A program made the translations under genes and the position numbers. Below, piece after piece: positions 10,095-20,319 of a stretch of 64,000 nucleotides of DNA. The stretch covers positions 15,604,518 through 15,668,517 of the forward strand of contig JAKZAP010000022.1 of the NCBI GenBank assembly GCA_023053575.1, given 5' to 3'. Position 1 is the stretch's first letter. Each line of letters opens with the position of its first letter. The notes under the pieces are model-generated. The model was not told where the DNA came from, made no database searches, and saw only the letters and a program-made list of their open reading frames with translations. The stretch comes from Branchinecta lynchi. Its lineage: Eukaryota > Arthropoda > Branchiopoda > Anostraca > Branchinectidae.

Positions 10095-12430
10095 ACTTTC
10101 TATGGCACTTGCAGCCTCTGGCTCAAGTGCCATATACCGTCAGTCTGTCGGTCGGTCCAGATTTTTTGTCACACTTGTTCGAGTTAGGGTACTTCCAGAT
10201 GCGCTAGGACGATGAAACTTGGCAGGCATATCAGGAACCAGACCAAACTCACCTGGAAATAATCAGTTTCCCGATCCGACCATCTGCGGGGGAGTGGTGG
10301 GCGGAGGAATCTGAGAAATTTAGGGCAGTTTGTCACACTTTTTCGAGTCTGGGTACTTCCAGATGAGCTAGGAGGATGAAACTTAGCAGGCTTATCAGGG
10401 ACCCAACCAAACTAACATGGAAACAACCAGTTTCCTGATCCGACCATCTGGGGGGGGGGGAGTGGAGGGCGGGGGAGTCTGGAAAACTGAGTAGTGCGTA
10501 ACTTTTGAACGGGTGATCGGACTGGAATGAAACTTGATAACTGGATAAAGGGCATATCTCTGATGTCCCATTTGAATTCCGGACCGGAATCGGTAGCTAT
10601 GGGGGAGTTGGGGGGGGGGGGGAGACCGGAACTCTCGAAAACGGTTAGAATTAAGGGATCGGAGTGAAATTTGCGGGGAAGAACAAACATATGCCACACA
10701 TAAATCGCTTACACAATTGGACTCGAACCGGACCCTTGGGGGGGGGGGGGGAGATTGCTGGAATTCTGGTGACGTACAGTTTGGTGATTTTTGCGACGAA
10801 ACTTGGGAGGCATATCTGGGATCCGATCAAACTGACTTGTAAATCCGGTAGTCGTGGGGGAGGGGAGGGAGGAGGAATCCGGAATATTGAGTTATGCAGA
10901 ACTTTGGAACGGGTGATCGGATTTGAGTGAAATTTAATAATTGAACGGAGGACATTTCTCTGGTGATCTTTTTCAGGTCCGAACCTGCTCCAACAACAGT
11001 TGGGGGGGGGGCGGGGACCGGAAAATACGTGACTGGCTGATACTTGAGAGATTGGGATGGAACTTTGTGGGAATAACAAACAAATGCTCTGGATAAATCT
11101 TTTTCAAAACTGGATTGGCAGGAGCAGTTTGAGGGGTGTGTGTGTGTGGGGGGGGGGAAATCTCGAGAACGGTTAGAATTAAGGGATCGGAGTGAAGATT
11201 GCGGGAATTCCGGTGATGTCAGTTTTTAGGATTTTTGCGACGAAACTTGGGAGTAATATCAGGTACCCGACCAAACTAAATTGGAAACAATCCGTTTATC
11301 GATCCGACCATCGGAGGGGGTGGAGGGTGGGGGAATCTGGAAAATTGAGTAGTGTGATGTCCAATGTTCCATTTGAAGTCCGGACCGGATTCGGTAGCTA
11401 TGGGAGAGTTGGGGAGGGGGGGGGGGGCTGGATGAGACCGGAAATATCGAGAAACGGTTAGAATGGAGGGATCGGATTGAATTTCCTTTTCTAGCTTTTA
11501 GCTATTACGATTAAACTTGATTGATTGATTGATTGAAACTTGCTGGGAAGAACATGCATCTTTAAACAAGCAAGCCATTTAATAAATGAACAGAGGACAT
11601 TTCTCCGGTGATCTTTTTCATGTCCAGACGTGATCCGACAACAGATGGGGGGGGGGGGGGGGGAGACCGGAAAATACGTGACTGGCTGATACTGGAGAGA
11701 TTGGGATGGAACTTTGTGGGAATAACAAACAAATTGGCGGGAGCAGTTTGAGGTGTATGTGTGTGTGTGGGGGGGGGGGGGGGTCTGGAATTCCGGTGAT
11801 CACGAGTTAAGGTACTTCTAGATGTGGTAGAACGATGCAACTTGGCTGGAATATTAGACATTCGACAAGATTGGCTTAGAATCGCCACTTTCCAAATCCG
11901 ACTATTCGTTAAAGTACCAATCTTGACCATGAAATAAGAAAAATACTTTTAGGCGAAATATAAATTTTCATGACCCCCATGAGCCCATTATCATTTTTGC
12001 CTAAAGGGTTTTGCACACAAATGAAGTTAAAGCTCCCTTAAAGTGCGCATGTTAACTGCAAGTCGAAAAGTACTTTTTATCAAACGATTCATCTCAGCTT
12101 ATAATAGCGTGAGTACAGCTTATGAGAGCTTATGATTTGGGAGTTGGGAGGGGGTGATCGGAATATCAAGAAACGGTTAGAATGGAGGGATCGGAGTTAA
12201 ACAAGCATTTATTCTAGATAAATCGTTTGCACAGTTGGACGGGATCCCGACACCTGGAGGTGGGGGGGGGGGGGGTGGGGTGGAGGGGAGCGTTCCGGAA
12301 TTCCTGTGATGTCGTATTTCACGACGAAACTTGGCAGGCATACCAGGGACCCGATCAATCTGACAGAGCCCTTACCTACGACATACAGTTGCAAGTGCCA
12401 TTTGAGCTTACAGCTCTTGTTAATTCTCAC
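10095..12430 (+). repeat. Beta repeat, long copy inside E5 array
   Basis: It starts with a hairpin, TATGGCACTTG paired with CAAGTGCCATA (10101-10137). At least seven degenerate units follow, with GATGAAACTTGGCAGGCATA, poly-G (up to 15) and GGGTGATCGGA motifs. It ends near CAAGTGCCATTTGAGC at 12392. Proline-rich frames on the minus strand come only from the poly-G tracts. Confidence 0.75.
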
Positions 12431-12823
12431 GACTAAAAATTTTAGTTTTTTTCCATTTGCATATATATAGTTTGGTTTATTTAAACTATATATGTATATA
12501 TTGACATCTGCAAATCTGCTGTAAATGTCCATTGAAAAGTTTTCGTTTATAATATGTCGACGAGAAATGCAAATTCGGCATGATTGTTCTGAAAGTCATT
12601 TTCAAATTAAATTCTGCTCTACTCTTTCCTCATGAAGTTGAAAAGGGTCAACCTCTATGTATTCGTTCAAAAATTCCAGACAGGAATCTACTCTACGAGC
12701 GCCCTATCCTGGCAGTCGGTCCGAAACATTAAAAGCCCCGGGACGTCAAGCGACCAACAGACTCTGAACATGGATAGTCCAGTTTCTGAGGACGTGTCAC
12801 GACCCAGGGTTGATGAATCTTAC

Positions 12824-12913
12824 GTGGTGAGAAGACCCTTGAGCGCTAGCTGTAGGCCAGTGCCTACAATAAGAGTAGGCTACAGCAAGCATGGATGCTC
12901 GTCTGATGTTTTC
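12824..12913 (-). pseudogene. Decayed SLC13 exon E5c
   Basis: This is a relic of the E5 cassette. It keeps ENIRRASMLAVAY-like coding and the downstream ...CAC|GTAAGA donor of copy b. However, a net 23-nt deletion relative to b removes the GGTGT core and shifts the frame, and the acceptor AG has become AA. About 130 bp of intron beyond its donor (12680-12805) still resembles the intron beyond copy b (9735-9862), so exon and flank were duplicated together. It cannot encode a working transporter segment. Confidence 0.85.
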
Positions 12914-13084
12914 TTATAAATGTTTGTAAATAACGGGCGGCTAGATGTCGTCACCACCAGGTGTGCTAGTAACGTAGTTATGCCGATTGCAATGGAGTCC
13001 GACAGCAGTTTCGGGTACCAGATAGTCTAAAGCTTCATCCACGCTGAATGGATAACACCTTACATTGAGTGCTTTAAATTACGC

Positions 13085-13330
13085 TTAAAGGACCCCTCTT
13101 GCTTATTCTTCTATTTATAATATACCTAGCTCCCTTATAGAATTATAAGTTTTTAAAATCCCCTTCTTTCTCCTATGTTTCGTTTTGTGCCTACGAATTT
13201 TTAGGGCCTTTTCGGCCGTGCCGAGTTTTGTCCGTTACACAAAGCAAAGCTTGCCAGAATCTTCAACCTACAAGGATATGATATCTTCTGATTTTGACTT
13301 GTCTGATTTACTTAGTTTTCGTACTTTTTA
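13085..13330 (+). repeat. Nu repeat, partial copy
   Basis: It begins with AAAGGACCCCTCTTGCTTATTC and contains GCCTTTTCGGCC. It is collinear with 47212-47460. Confidence 0.65.
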
Positions 13331-13409
13331 TCCACGGTGCGATTCCCCGATTCGACAAGATAGATAACATTGGATATTCGACAAGATAGGCTTAGAAATT
13401 GTCACTTAC

Positions 13410-13890
13410 CAAGTCCAAACGAAGCCGCGATGTCCGTTTTATAAAATGGTTTGTCCCCATGTTTCTAAATTGGGTAGCCTTACGTGTTTATTGGTTCCCC
13501 CTCTTTATCGACTTTGGTAATTCACCTAACTTTTGTTCAGCCCGCATTAATTCCACCGCATTCGGTGCTTGCCTTCGTAAACTCGGTGACTGAACGAGTT
13601 TATTTGGCCTCACTCGTTACCGAATTCGGTAAGTCACCGGACTTTTCTCAAGTTCATATCTGTTCTATCGCATTTGGTCAGTTCGTTTCATAATTCGGCC
13701 ATTAATCATATTTTATTTGGTTTTGATTCGTATACGAATTCGGCAATTAACCCGGTTTTTGTCTAGTCCGTATCTATTACCAGACTTGTAAAATCAGGTT
13801 TTTTAGGTGATAAATAGTCGTTCTGCCTGCGAATCATTTTTGACGGTACAAAACGGATAAGTTAACTACCTTTATTAGAGCTATATTTCG
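13410..13890 (+). repeat. Mu repeat (GAATTCGGT units), copy 1
   Basis: Several ~100-bp degenerate units carry ACCGAATTCGGTAA, CATTTGGTCAGT and TAATTCGG(C/T)CATTAATCA. The second copy is 35405-36015. Confidence 0.7.
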
Positions 13891-14070
13891 GCTCTTCTTG
13901 GTTCAGGATCACGCCGCTCATGCTGGAATAGTTCATTTTTTTTTTCAGTCCAATTTTCACATTCGGATGCGAATTCCCCCCTTCGCTCAGAATTCCACAC
14001 ATCGCATGCAAGTTTGCCAATAGACCCGAATTTCGAATGCAAAGTCTTTTGAAATTAAATTGTGTTTGCA

Positions 14071-14765
14071 TGTTAGGGATTGTCGAACCGTCCCCTGGCG
14101 AAACATCCCCGGTGAAACGTCCCCATGACAAAACGTCACAAGACAAAACGTCCCTATGGTGAAACGTCCCCGTGACAAAAGGTCCCGTGACAAAACGTCC
14201 ACAATCAAAAAGTACCCTGCCGAAAAATCCCCATGACGAAACGTACCCGGCTATAGATTTTTTGTTTTCACCGCTGAGGGATAGGTCCCCTGCCGAAAAA
14301 TCCCCATGGCGAAACGTCCCCGGCTATAGATTTTTTGTTTTCACTGCTGAGGGATAGCCATATGGTTCTGATTGCAGAACCAGTTCACAGAAATAAAATT
14401 CTTGGAATATGCCATTTTGAAAACCGCGATAGGTTGACAACTTGAGAATTTAACCAATAGCAAAGAAACAAACAACAGTTTTGCTCCTGGCTATAGCCAT
14501 GTCTTGGAGAGCGCAAAGCTTTAGTTGTTTGTAAGTTTTTCGTTTCGTACTATTTTTAATTGGTTTATTTGTGTGTTTATAGTTAATGTTGTGCTATAAC
14601 TCATTGATCTCGCTTTTGTTCAATATTTAATTGGATTTTTAATTTTGTGATATTTCTGAATCTAATTCTATTACAGGATCACCTGTCTTACCCTGTCTTT
14701 ACCACATTTCGCAGGAGACTTTTTCGATGGGGACGTTTTGCCGTGGGAGGTTACGTCCAATTTTA
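14071..14765. mobile_element. Delta element: 15-nt AACGTCCCC arrays at both ends
   Basis: The left end (TTAGGGATTGTCGA) is followed by about a dozen imperfect 14-16-nt repeats of the type GACAAAACGTCCCCATG. A ~75-bp unit (CGGCTATAGATTTTTTGTTT) is duplicated at 14249 and 14321. The inverted motif (GATGGGGACGTTTTGCC) reappears near 14727. The same left end recurs at 45003 and at about 63463. Confidence 0.65.
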
Positions 14766-14840
14766 GTCCTTCGACAGAGTACAAGAAAGTTGAGTGCGGA
14801 TTAATGTTAAGCACGGGTTTAACCACACCGACACTCTTAC

Positions 14841-14963
14841 CCATAAAGAATGCCCTTGAATGCGAGCTGAGTCCCGGACCCAATTAGGGTCCCAGTTCCA
14901 CCGAGGTTGGCGGAATAAGCAACGGAGAGCAGACAGCATATTCTGGCGTTTTCGTAATCACTA
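14841..14963 (-). CDS. SLC13 exon E5d (divergent alternative GGTGT loop)
   Basis: This exon has 123 nt, phase 2 to 2, with acceptor GTTCTAGTTTTTAG and donor GG|GTAAGA. It encodes SDYENARICCLLSVAYSANL, then GGTGTLIGSGTQLAFKGILY. It has the same length and splice phase as copies a and b but is clearly diverged at protein level: CC in the helix, Leu for Ile before GGTGT, and GSGTQ in place of GTAPN. No stop, frameshift or broken splice site is visible, which for a copy this diverged argues for selection rather than decay. Joining E4 gives TGN-SDYEN, and joining E6 gives ILYG-LYPEQ. Use in mRNA is inferred, not shown. Confidence 0.82.
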
Positions 14964-14999
14964 CTAAAAACTAGAACGATCATTTCATGAAATCCTTAA

Positions 15000-15780
15000 A
15001 AGACCTGCCTTACCTGTAATACTAGTGCAACCTACTTCCATAACCAATCCATATATTTTTAAGCCCGGAGACCCCGATTTCGTACCGTACATTTTAACAG
15101 CTCTAACAAAACCAGGCTGATTTTCTCAGTTGCCGTGTTTTGCTACGTTCAATAATATGATATGATATATATTTATTTGTCTTCAGAGCCCAGAGGCCAT
15201 AACAAACACACATAAATAACAACATGTAAATACAAAATAAACGGTCACACTACTACACTAAACCCCACTCAAACACTTTTCCCTGTGCCGACTGGCCACT
15301 CTGAGGAACCTCGCCAGGTTTCTTATACTAAGAAAATCCCTACTACGCATAATATTTACCAACCACTTCCTCCCATGAATCCCTCCCTTAAAAATTTCCT
15401 CCCTCAGATCCTCAATTTCATCACAACCAGACATAAAATGAATTAGATCCTCATTTCCCTCACCGCACATTGGACAAAAAAGGACCAGATTTCTCCCTAA
15501 CACTTCCCAAATACTTTCTTCTTTCACCAAGTGGCAAGCTATCTGCCCGTGTATCACGCTGTCGAAGGTTGTCTGCGAGAAGTTTTCCATCAGAAAACCG
15601 GTTATGTAAATTATTTCCCTGTTTTCAACAAGTCAGCGGGTCACGGAAAAGGCTTAAACCAGCCAAAACTGTGGGTTGTTTGTTGAAAACACAGCATACT
15701 TTTAGAGTTTTCAAATATTTTAAAATACTGTAAGTTGAAGAGTGAATAGTGCGAGGGGTCCTTTAACAATGTCAGTTAAA
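15000..15780 (+). repeat. Dispersed repeat interrupted by a LINE fragment
   Basis: The two halves 15000-15150 and 15549-15780 match the uninterrupted copy at 32398-32745 (GACCTGYCTTACC through GTATCACGCTGTCG to AGTGCGRGGGTCC). The interruption at 15151-15548 is a retrotransposon insertion. Confidence 0.75.
15151..15548 (-). mobile_element. LINE family A fragment, C-terminus (copy 1)
   Basis: A minus-strand frame ends with FCPMCGEGNEDLIHFMSGCD, then LARFLRVASRHREKCL. This is the C-x2-C-H-C knuckle and tail also found at 55188-56063. It is followed by a 3' end containing TTATGGCCTCTGGGC and an AT-rich tail. The fragment is severely 5' truncated. The precise empty site is at about 32541. Confidence 0.8.
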
Positions 15781-18170
15781 GCACATCGAAATCTCTGAAC
15801 GATTCCCTCCTATACTTTACAACCCCAGACTTTGAAAGCATTCACGAGGGATGTATTTTCGTTAAAGTCCTAATCCAAACATTCTGTTTACCTTTTCTTA
15901 GTAATCGCATGCCACAGGTTTATTTTGGATTGAACGCCATTGCCATTGCCGGCTCGAGAAAAAAACCACGCCGAAAGTCTTCTTTCTAGATGATCAGATT
16001 TTCCAGGATTGATTAGCAAATAATTATAAGGCCTAATTGATAATTTTTGTATGTCTTCAGAGGTACCACACTGGTCTTGGTTTTTTAATTTATTTGTATT
16101 TGTAATAAACAGTTGGAGCATTAGATGGAAATTATTATTTTGACCCTTGGCTCCCTACGTGCCATAACAGCTGTCCGGGATAATCGGCTGAGATTTAGTC
16201 CAGACAGAGTTAATTTCAAACCTAGGAAATTTGGTGGTTTTTTTTTATTTACTCATTGTTTTACGGTGTTTTTAGTGGTTTTAAACATTTATCATGACAG
16301 TAGGGATAGTTAGCATTGTGTATGTGGTAGAAATACCATTTTTTGTGGCCCGCTTTAAATTGATATAATAATGCCCAGGCTCCTATGAGCAGATAGTGCA
16401 TACCCCAAGTACCTACCGACCGGTTGCAGCCTATTGGCGTTTTCCCGCCAAAATCATAACCGTGACTGGAAAATCCTCTTGGAGTTTGAGGTTTATGGTA
16501 AAAGTTATTTTTCTTTGGTACGACGGAATGGTTCCACATTTACTGTTTTTTTTTGTTTTTTTTTGCTTTCTTCTTTCATTGTTTTGTTCTCCCCCTTTCA
16601 GTTTTCTTCTTTTTTTTGAAATAGTATGTGAAATTAATGTATAGTGAAGTTTTTTCAGTTTTTTTCTACTGACCCCACAGGCCCGATCGGGCTTTCCTGC
16701 ATTCAGAAGGATGTTGGATGTTCCAGGATCAGGATGTTAAGAGGTTACAAAAGTAAAGTTGGTATTAAACTAAACAAGACCTGTAAGCTCATCTGGCACT
16801 TGCACGGGTTGAGACGTATTGTTTGATCAAAACTACTTTTCGACTGTGCGGTTCAGATGCGCACTTTAAGGGATCTAAAGAAAAAGTATTTTATTGTTGA
16901 ACTTGGCTGTAATGATACGCACTTTAAAGGCGCTAGAAATTACTAACACCAACTTTCTAAACTGTCTAACACCAACTGTCAAGCTAAAACAAATAAGTGG
17001 ACATCTTCTGCCACCATCCAACCGCCTTCCTGCCCATTGCCCGATGCGCCATCTGTAAGCAAAAACGATAGCAGGCTCTTAGGGATCATTGATATATAGG
17101 CTACCGTTTGGTCAAAAGTTTTTTTTTCCACTTTTCGGTTAAAACGCGCAGTTTCAGGAAATTTCCGGTGCCCCCCCCCCACAGGTATCGAATCTGGTCC
17201 GGATTTGTTACTGAATATCCGAAACACTTGTTCTTGAACAAAAAACTAAAAACTAAAACCAAATTATGTATTTCCTAAATTAATTCTCTTTTGTGTTTGT
17301 CTTCTTGTTCTCCTTATTATTTTGACGGGTTATAAACAAAATTATCACCATTATAATCAGATTGATAAGAGAAAATGCAAATAGACTATCCCAGATAACA
17401 ATAGGGTAATCTGACGATCTCGAATCCTGAATCTTACTCCAATATACCATAACTGGAGCTTCTACCGACTATAAATATCGTATTCGGGTAGCTTACTTTT
17501 GGCTACCACTGTATTTCATTTTTGAAAGGGCTGCTGTTTTTTCTGCTCTATTTCAGTAGTAGCTGACGTATCCGTCAGGCTTTAAAATGAGATATTTTGA
17601 TGAAACTTGGTGTGAGGATTCTTTGGGTCAAGAGTAAGGTCAAGTCGAATCGACTATTCAAGGACGAATCCGGATTATCGGATTGTAATTGATTTTCTTA
17701 TAATCTGGATTACCGGAGAAAACACATTTTGGAGAATCCAGATTGTGAAGTGTCAAACTAGATTGTCAAGGAAAAACCCTATACCTCTATTACCTGTAGC
17801 TTTTTTAGACGAGGTCACATGGCAACACGAACCGGGTAGTGGTGAGAGCCTGAGCTATGATTTTCGAATGTGAAAGATCTCAGACGACTGGAAAACTTAG
17901 AAAGCATCCCCTAAGAATTTTCTTTCAACATCTAGGCTCGGAAAAGACAAGAGGGAAAACTTTTAGGTTGTCAGATGTGCTTTAGCGATCGAAATTAACT
18001 ACCACCAACGCTGTGCAAAAACGTGCAACTACCTATAATTGAAAAGGTTCAACACCCTATGTGATGACAGTACAAGCTTAACCGGACCCACAATAACGTT
18101 AATCGCAAGTAAATAAGAGCACAGCAAATTTATTTTACTGAAAAGAGTTCCGGTGCCACTTGTCGCTAAT
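15781..18170. other. Intron between E5d and E5e; one beta fragment
   Basis: No further E5 copy is visible on the minus strand. The stretch 16780-17230 carries beta-end motifs (ATACGCACTTTAA, poly-C at 17171) shared with 52980-53060. The remainder is unassigned AT-rich sequence. Confidence 0.5.
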
Positions 18171-18172
18171 AA

Positions 18173-19060
18173 GACAAGACCAAAGGTGTCGATGGAATAC
18201 CAAAAATCTAAGATTTGATCCAGACAATTGGGTCTTGTCTTCGCCAGGCTAATCATCAGAGAAAACCGAGTTCAGATATTATATCTACCTATCTATCTAT
18301 ACCTCTATAAGCCATATCTATTTTGACGATACTGACCGAAACTTCCTGCTTTACTACTGCCAAATTTGCGGTTTCGCCCGAATTCCGAGCGAACTACTAG
18401 TCCAGCAAAAAAAAGAAAATTCAGAAACGAAATCGGCGTTATCTCTTTATCCCTATACAGAACATCTAATCAACTTTAAATAAAACTTTGACTTAAAAAA
18501 AAATGCAGGTACAACCGAATTCCTTGACTAATTATATGTCCGGGTAAAAAATGATCATCATAGACAGACTCAGCTTCTCTCCTTACCCCTAAATCTATTA
18601 TCTAATCAACTTCAGATAAAGCTTTTGCTTTTAACATGTTTTCCGGTTTGGGCCGGATTACAGGCGAACTAGTTGTCCGGCGAGAAAATGGTTTTCACCA
18701 TCGTGCTCAGCATGTTTTCTTATCCCTGAATCAAACATTTAATCAACTTCAAATGAAACTTTTACTTTTAACAAACTTTCCGGTTTTTGCCTGATTCCGG
18801 ACGAACTACTTGTCCGGCGAGGCATAATCGACTATCACATTAGCTGTTTAAAAATATTCTTTTTGTCCGAACCCCCACCCCAAATACAGGGCTATAGAGC
18901 CCATCTACGAACTCAACCTTACCCTTGACCAAGACAATCCTCCCACCAAGTTTCATCAAAATATCTCGTTCCCTTCGAGAGTTATCGTACTTACAGACGG
19001 ACGGACGGACAACTTTTGCGATTTCATAGGTATCCCTCCACTTACGTTTTGGGATCCCAA
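18173..19060 (+). repeat. Alpha element, copy 1
   Basis: It opens with GACAAGACCAAAGGTGTCG, then has about three to four degenerate ~130-bp units (CCGGATTCCGGACGAACTAC, TTGTCCGGCGA, CTAATCAACTTCA). It closes with a cap module ending ACGTTTTGGGATCCCAA, preceded by three ACGG repeats. The open frame at 18029-18256 on the minus strand lies in this repeat. Confidence 0.8.
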
Positions 19061-19454
19061 TGAAAATAAAAGCGAAAACATTGTTCTGAGGAGCTTATTC
19101 TCTTAGTTCCCCGAGGACTCGACTTAAGGACTCCCCTACTCCCCAGGTTTTTGTTTGTCCCAGGGACTCGCTCCCCGTATTCTCGCGAGTCCCCACGGAC
19201 GGGGAATGCTCCGATTACCATCATCATCACCAAAAAGGGCTCCCTTTCAGATTCAGAGGGAATCTATTTGTGCTAGTGTTGGTGGAATGTATTATTAATT
19301 AAAAACAATCAGAATAAACAAAACCAGAAATAAAGTGTACCCAGACTAATTTTTTCAAATTTGTATATTTTTTCATGAACAAAATCAGTTTTGGAATCAT
19401 TCCCAGTGTTCTCGTTGTTTTTTGCACGCGAGTCCGTGTCGAGTGACTCCCTAT

Positions 19455-19507
19455 ATTCTCGCCGTTCCCATCGATTCCCCGAGGAGTCCTCGGGGAACGG
19501 CGAGAAT
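19455..19507. repeat. Inverted repeat, 15-bp stem
   Basis: ATTCTCGCCGTTCCC (19455-19469) is exactly complementary to 19493-19507, and the loop contains a second near-palindrome (CCCCGAGGAGTCCTCGGGG). A similar half-site lies at 43030-43055 and related sequence near 19095-19210. Confidence 0.8.
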
Positions 19508-19797
19508 ACGCCTTAAGTGGGTGAAATTGGTATCGTGTAAAGGTGAATTTCATCAAAAGAAGCATGAATCCCCTACATTATCAAGTTAATGCAGATGTCA
19601 TGCACTGTCCAGCCAAACCCCACCAAAACATCCAGCAAAACCAATCACCGGAACATGCACTTGCGAGCTCAAGTAGAAGAAAAGAGTACCGTATGAAGTA
19701 AAATAACTTGCGAGAAGCATGCGTCTACTATACTACCAAGTTCATGCAGTAGCCATGCACCACCCAGCAAAAACCTTTCACCGGGATATGAACTTAC

Positions 19798-19941
19798 GCC
19801 TTAATTATTCCTTTAAATGCCAAGTTGGGGGCTGTTCCGGTTATTGTGCCTGTCCCCCCGATGTTTGATGCGTACGCAACAGCTAGCATAGTTGCTCTGC
19901 GGACATTTTCGAACTCGTCTCCAGCGTAGTCTATATGTTTC
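19798..19941 (-). CDS. SLC13 exon E5e (canonical-type GGTGT loop, 144 nt)
   Basis: This is the most upstream copy of the E5 array. It encodes KHIDYAGDEFENVRRATM, AVAYASNIGG, then GTGTITGTAPNLAFKGIIK, and ends in phase 2 before GTAAGT. TGTAPNL is the form I know from NaDC-type transporters, so this is the most family-like copy. The 123-nt position used as 3' splice site by a, b and d reads GG rather than AG here. The nearest AG that restores phase 2 is at 19942-19943 and gives seven extra residues (KHIDYAG). That acceptor has a weak pyrimidine tract, and a 340-bp MITE begins 35 bp upstream of it. With E6 it reads KGIIKA-LYPEQ. The exon body is certain; the acceptor is inferred. Confidence 0.85.
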
Positions 19942-19977
19942 CTTTAATCATAGTTTAATCAACTACTGTGGTAAATA

Positions 19978-20317
19978 CACTGTCAGAAGATTCATAACAG
20001 ATAACACGAGAATGTGTGGTTTCAACAGATAATGCGTAACAGAAAAAACTTCGGATGTTATCTGTTGTATTTGAAAACGTTATGCATGAAATATTACGCA
20101 TAACAAGCTTGTTAGGAAGAACCAAGAAAGCTTCCACTGACATTATTCCTTATCGCATGATGTCGGAAAACTCAGCAGATACTTTCTGGGGGTTTTCTAA
20201 CACTTATTATGCATCAGATTTTGAAACAAAACAGATAACATCAGAAGTGTTATCTGTTACGAATTATCTGTTGAAACCGTGCATACTCGTGTTATCTGTT
20301 ATGAACTTCTGACAGTG
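19978..20317. mobile_element. 340-bp MITE, TIR CACTGTCAGAAG, TA target site
   Basis: The termini CACTGTCAGAAGATTCATAA and its complement are inverted over about 50 bp and flanked by TA on both sides (19976-19977, 20318-20319). TTATCTGTT motifs recur internally. The features are Tc1/mariner-like. It sits 35 bp upstream of the acceptor of exon E5e. A relative is nested at 22347-22732. Confidence 0.85.
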
Positions 20318-20319
20318 TA

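Noticed and set aside
10395..11930. Several proline-rich open frames on the minus strand
   Set aside because: The proline runs are poly-G tracts of the beta repeat read in reverse; the frames overlap and the same pattern occurs at 49142-49480 and 51803-52021.
14087..14240. Regularly repeated short units resembling a CRISPR array
   Set aside because: The units are only 14-16 nt, imperfect and without spacers, the window is eukaryotic, and the pattern belongs to the delta element.
18029..18256. Minus-strand frame with a SGTGTLFS stretch that might be another E5 copy
   Set aside because: It lies in an alpha repeat opening shared with 56407 and 39018; it lacks the AYAxNIGG context, the splice sites and the phase of E5.
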